33,391 nt of DNA from T3SED10-47 sp046483725 (GTDB lineage: Bacteria > Bipolaricaulota > Bipolaricaulia > Bipolaricaulales > Bipolaricaulaceae), in the NCBI GenBank assembly GCA_046483725.1, contig JAWOCQ010000023.1, positions 1-33,391 on the forward strand, read 5' to 3'. Numbering within the stretch: the stretch's first letter is position 1; each line of letters opens with the position of its first letter. Below are positions 30,616 to 33,391 of this stretch, piece by piece. The notes beneath the pieces were generated by a model. It was given only the letters and a program-made list of their open reading frames with translations. It was not told where the DNA came from and made no database searches. Both the position numbers and the translations under genes were made by a program.

Positions 30616-31863
30616 TCATAGGTCCAGATGCTCCTCGAGCGCACCGAGATCAGGCGCAATCAGCGTGGGTGCGGGGAGACCCTCAAGAATCCCCTGTGGG
30701 TCTTTCAACCCCGACCCGGTGATGAACACGGCCACACTGGCCTGTGGTGGGATCTCCTCGGTATCAAGGAGACGGAGGAGGCCTGCATAGGTAGCGGATG
30801 CAGCGGGCTCGGCGAACACCCCGGTTCTTCGGGCTAGCTCCTTCCCAGCTTCGCGGATCTCCCTATCGGACACCGTTGTATAGCCCCCATTGCTGTGCGC
30901 GACATAGTGCACCGCCTTGACGACATCCCGCGGCCGGCCTACGCTGATCGAGTCTGCCCGGCTGTGCGCGGGTTCATCGGCGGGCACCACGGACTCTCCG
31001 CGGCTATGGCGCGCGAACGCGTGGCTTATGGCTGCGGCCCCCTCGGCTTGCACGCCGAAGACCTTGGGCATGTGCTCAGCCAACTCCACCTGAACGAGTT
31101 CATGGAAGCCCTTGCACAGACCAGAGATGATGGATCCGTCGCCGACCGAGACGATGGCGTAATCGGGAAGCTCACCGCCCAACTGCTCCCATAGTTCCAA
31201 GGCCCCCGTCTTCTTTCCCTCGACATTCATGGGGTTGACGGCTGCCGAACGGTTGTACCAGCCAAAGCGTTCGCTGGCTTCTGCGCACAGATCGAAGGCT
31301 TCGTCGTAGGTGCCGTCGACGGCGAACACAACGGCGCCGAAAGCCTGGAGCTGTGATACTTTGGGCGCTGGAGCTGTTTTGGGGACGATGATGTAGCAAG
31401 GGATGCCTGCCGATGCACAGAAGCCCGCCAGTGACGTGGCCGCGTTGCCGGTGGATGCACAGGAACACGCCCTGCGCTCGAGTTTCCGCGCTGCAGCAGT
31501 GGTGATTGCAGTGGCACGATCCTTGTACGATGCAGTGGGGTTTAGGCTGTCGTCCTTGATCCACAGCCTCGCGAGCCCCAGCTCCGAGGCCAATGTGCGA
31601 CACGCGTACAGCGGCGTTGCGCCGGCGCGTAGGTTGACTGCGTGCTCCGGCCCGAGCGGCAGGAGTTTCTCATAGCGCCACAGGGAGTACTGGTGGGTCT
31701 CCTCGAAACCCTGTGAAGAGAGCCGCCGGGTCAACGCGCGGTAATCGTAGATGACCTCAAGAGTTCCTTCCACGGGACCACAATCGGGACATGTGTAGTC
31801 CAACGACCACGCAGTGTAAGCTTTACCACAGCTCATGCAGCGAAACGCTGTCGGTTCACCCAT
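30616..31863 (-). CDS. thrC: Threonine synthase or threonine synthase-like PLP enzyme
   Basis: A 415-residue fold-type II PLP enzyme with an N-terminal zinc ribbon (Cys 9, 12, 25, 28), the PLP Lys in NPTASYKDRA (K114), STGNAATSLAGF as the substrate loop and SVGDGSIISG as the phosphate-binding loop. This is the threonine synthase pattern: O-phosphohomoserine to threonine. Because it sits among PLP enzymes of amino acid catabolism and no other threonine pathway gene is present, a related lyase role is possible. Start at the ATG with GGAGG upstream; an in-frame TTG four codons earlier overlaps that site. Confidence 0.82.
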   Translation of the reverse strand: MGEPTAFRCMSCGKAYTAWSLDYTCPDCGPVEGTLEVIYDYRALTRRLSSQGFEETHQYSLWRYEKLLPLGPEHAVNLRAGATPLYACRTLASELGLARLWIKDDSLNPTASYKDRATAITTAAARKLERRACSCASTGNAATSLAGFCASAGIPCYIIVPKTAPAPKVSQLQAFGAVVFAVDGTYDEAFDLCAEASERFGWYNRSAAVNPMNVEGKKTGALELWEQLGGELPDYAIVSVGDGSIISGLCKGFHELVQVELAEHMPKVFGVQAEGAAAISHAFARHSRGESVVPADEPAHSRADSISVGRPRDVVKAVHYVAHSNGGYTTVSDREIREAGKELARRTGVFAEPAASATYAGLLRLLDTEEIPPQASVAVFITGSGLKDPQGILEGLPAPTLIAPDLGALEEHLDL

Positions 31864-31943
31864 GTGCTCCTCCAAGCATCCTTGGCTTTGGCCTGCCAGT
31901 GATCATGTTCGCTCCTTATTGCCGGGTCCGCCCCGATCGCACA

Positions 31944-31952
31944 TGTTACAAT
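31944..31952 (+). promoter_or_regulatory. Extended -10 promoter of dpaL
   Basis: TGT followed by TACAAT (31947-31952) is an extended -10 element; no good -35 is seen, as is common for this type. Predicted transcription start near 31959 coincides with the first hairpin of the leader. Confidence 0.5.
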
Positions 31953-31959
31953 GGGTATA

Positions 31960-32035
31960 TGCTAACGGTCCACTGACTGGTCGGAGATTCGGTTAGCAGG
32001 GAAGCAGGCCTATGCGGGCCTGGGGATTGCCTTCC
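31960..32035 (+). promoter_or_regulatory. Structured 5' leader of dpaL
   Basis: Two successive helices: TGCTAAC (31960-31966) with GTTAGCA (31992-31998), enclosing a small CCA/TGG hairpin; then GGAAG-CAGGCC (32000-32010) with GGCCTG (32017-32022) and CTTCC (32031-32035). A further ATGGT/ACCAT palindrome follows before the ribosome binding site GGAGG. The 120-base leader could be a regulatory RNA; no known class is recognised. Confidence 0.4.
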
Positions 32036-32078
32036 GTGATGGTTACCATGACAGAGTGTTCGTCAGGAGGGGATTCAG

Positions 32079-33323
32079 ATGGAGTCGCTGAACTGGCTGG
32101 TCAACCGAGGTGCTGAGCACCAAAGCTGCGGTCGCTCCGCGCGGGAACTGGTGCCCCCCGAGCTTTCCGGCGCGGTGCGACAGTTCCATGGGCAGATACC
32201 GGGGTTCCGCGCCACACCGCTCAAAAAGCTGGGGAGACTGGCCGACATGCTGGGCGTCGGGGGGATCTGGGTGAAGGATGAGTCCCAGCGCTGTGAGCTG
32301 ACTTCGTTCAAGGTGTTGGGAGGCTCGTACGCCATCTACCAGCTGCTCAAGCGTCGCCTTGGGGAGTCCAGGGAGATATCCTTTGAGAAGCTGACTTCCG
32401 CTGAGGTACGCCAGGAGTTCGGCGACCTAACCTTCGCCGCGGCCACGGACGGAAACCACGGACGTGGTGTAGCCTGGGCGGCGAGCAAGCTCGGCCAGCG
32501 GGCAGTGATCTATGTTCCTCGGGGAACAGCCCCCGCTCGGATCGACGCCATCCGCGGGCATGGGGCCGAGGTACACGTGATCGAAGGCACCTACGATGAC
32601 GCGGTGGAACTCGTCCAAAGTGATGCTGACCGACACGGTTGGGTGGTGGTCTCGGATACCTCCTGGGAGGGATACGAGGAGATCCCTCGCTGGGTGATGC
32701 AAGGGTACACCACGATGTTTTCCGAGGCCCAGGAGCAGCTTGGTGGTGTGGGGGTCTCTCGCCCGACGCACGTGTTTCTGCAAGCTGGGGTGGGATCGTT
32801 GGCCGCTGCTGCGGTGGCCTTCTACAGGACACTGTTGGGGGAGCGAGTGCCGGAGTTCGTGATTGTCGAACCGTCTAAGGCTGCGTGTCTGTTCGAGTCG
32901 GTACGGATCGGAGACGGCCGTCCATACAAGTTCGAAGGGGAGCTGGACACGATCATGGCTGGGCTGTCCTGTGGAAAGCCGAACCCGCTGGCATGGAAGG
33001 TGCTGCGGGCGTGTGCCCGTGTGTTCGTGGCCTGCCCCGACTATGTGGCTGCCAGGGGCATGCGGATCTACGCAGTGCCCTTGGAGGGTGATCCCTTCGT
33101 GGTGTCCGGCGAATCCGGGGCGGTGACCCTCGGGGTGCTCAGCCTGGTGATGCAAAGGCCTGAACTGGCTCCTTTGAAGGAAGCTCTCCAGCTGAACCGG
33201 AACGCTCAGGTGTTACTGGTCAACAGTGAGGGCAACACCGACCCACATCACTTCAGAAAGGTTGTCTGGGAAGGTGCGCACGCCATGCCTTCCAGCATCG
33301 CCATCAGTCGAGCGGTCGAATGA
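32079..33323 (+). CDS. dpaL: Diaminopropionate ammonia-lyase
   Basis: A 414-residue fold-type II PLP enzyme that converts 2,3-diaminopropionate to pyruvate and two ammonia. The PLP Lys is K78 in CELTSFKVLGGSYAIYQLL, matching K77 of E. coli DpaL (YgeX). ATDGNHGRGVAWAA is the substrate loop and FLQAGVGSLAAA the phosphate loop; DTSWEGYEEIPRWVMQGY is typical of this enzyme. Length equals the family norm. ATG with GGAGG upstream, behind a structured leader. Its stop overlaps the next ORF by the ATGA arrangement, so the two are one operon. In other bacteria the gene sits with carbamoyltransferase and hydrolase genes of a purine/amino-acid catabolic cluster; those are not visible here. Confidence 0.9.
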   Translation: MESLNWLVNRGAEHQSCGRSARELVPPELSGAVRQFHGQIPGFRATPLKKLGRLADMLGVGGIWVKDESQRCELTSFKVLGGSYAIYQLLKRRLGESREISFEKLTSAEVRQEFGDLTFAAATDGNHGRGVAWAASKLGQRAVIYVPRGTAPARIDAIRGHGAEVHVIEGTYDDAVELVQSDADRHGWVVVSDTSWEGYEEIPRWVMQGYTTMFSEAQEQLGGVGVSRPTHVFLQAGVGSLAAAAVAFYRTLLGERVPEFVIVEPSKAACLFESVRIGDGRPYKFEGELDTIMAGLSCGKPNPLAWKVLRACARVFVACPDYVAARGMRIYAVPLEGDPFVVSGESGAVTLGVLSLVMQRPELAPLKEALQLNRNAQVLLVNSEGNTDPHHFRKVVWEGAHAMPSSIAISRAVE

Positions 33324-33391
33324 GCGGGGCGCCGATGGATGACCAACGCCGGCCGCAGATGAGCAGCGAGGAATTCCGCCAGTGGGGGAAA
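33320..33391 (+). CDS. Start of a probable group II PLP decarboxylase (partial)
   Basis: Only 24 codons are present before the window ends. The ATG overlaps the dpaL stop (ATGA); a second ATG at codon 14 opens MSSEEFRQWGK. That sequence is like the N-terminus of aromatic-amino-acid/diaminobutyrate decarboxylase-type proteins (MxxEEFRxxGxxxVDWIADY). The match is short, so the family is a guess. No ribosome binding site is required if translation is coupled. Confidence 0.45.
   Translation, partial: MSGAPMDDQRRPQMSSEEFRQWGK

Noticed and set aside
31960..31998. TGCTAAC...GTTAGCA before dpaL as an attC site
   Set aside because: Only 39 bases long and the right box does not match GTTRRRY; it fits a leader hairpin better.
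1..33391. CRISPR arrays, rRNA genes, phage structural genes
   Set aside because: No regularly spaced repeats, no rRNA sequence and no phage gene blocks were seen on either strand.

Overview
This is a GC-rich (roughly 58-60%) bacterial chromosome segment. I recognise no species. Gene order (efp, two Asp23-family genes, amaP, nusB; accD-accA; rpmE next to a DUF1385 gene; CIRCE-like groESL) and strong GGAGG ribosome binding sites point to a Bacillota-like or neighbouring deep-branching lineage. Bipolaricaulota-type uncultured bacteria are one possibility, but this is a guess.

1-6330 is accessory and decaying. It holds a RelE/Phd-type toxin-antitoxin pair, a well-formed integron attC-like site directly downstream of a GT25 glycosyltransferase gene, two small uncertain ORFs, a frameshifted MFS transporter remnant, an MntA/HepT (MNT/HEPN) toxin-antitoxin pair, a broken IS3-type transposase orfA and a frameshifted C-terminal piece of a ceramidase-like hydrolase. 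It ends at the 3' end of a tRNA-Ala(GGC) gene. No integrase is visible.

6338-10240 is a tightly overlapping minus-strand operon: DUF502 membrane protein, accD, accA, an FNR-like regulator with clustered cysteines and a HycI-type hydrogenase maturation protease, with tRNA-Ala just downstream. 10239-17290 holds acetyl-CoA synthetase (acs) facing two tandem ADP-forming acyl-CoA synthetase/GNAT fusions of the Pat/PatZ type. One keeps the catalytic His motif; the other has lost it and much of the ATP-grasp domain but keeps the acetyltransferase domain. This is a likely acetate activation and lysine-acetylation module.

17368-28190 is housekeeping: rpsI-rpmE-DUF1385 on plus; efp-asp23-asp23-amaP-nusB-PHP phosphoesterase on minus; DUF2227; groES-groEL with a sigma-70 promoter and an imperfect CIRCE; topA; and a SigA-type sigma factor gene convergent with topA, whose likely terminator lies inside the topA coding region.

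28195-33391 is an amino-acid-related cluster: a HAD phosphatase, a PLP fold-type II enzyme of unknown substrate, a threonine synthase-like enzyme and, divergently, diaminopropionate ammonia-lyase behind a structured leader. The start of what looks like a group II PLP decarboxylase is cut by the window end.
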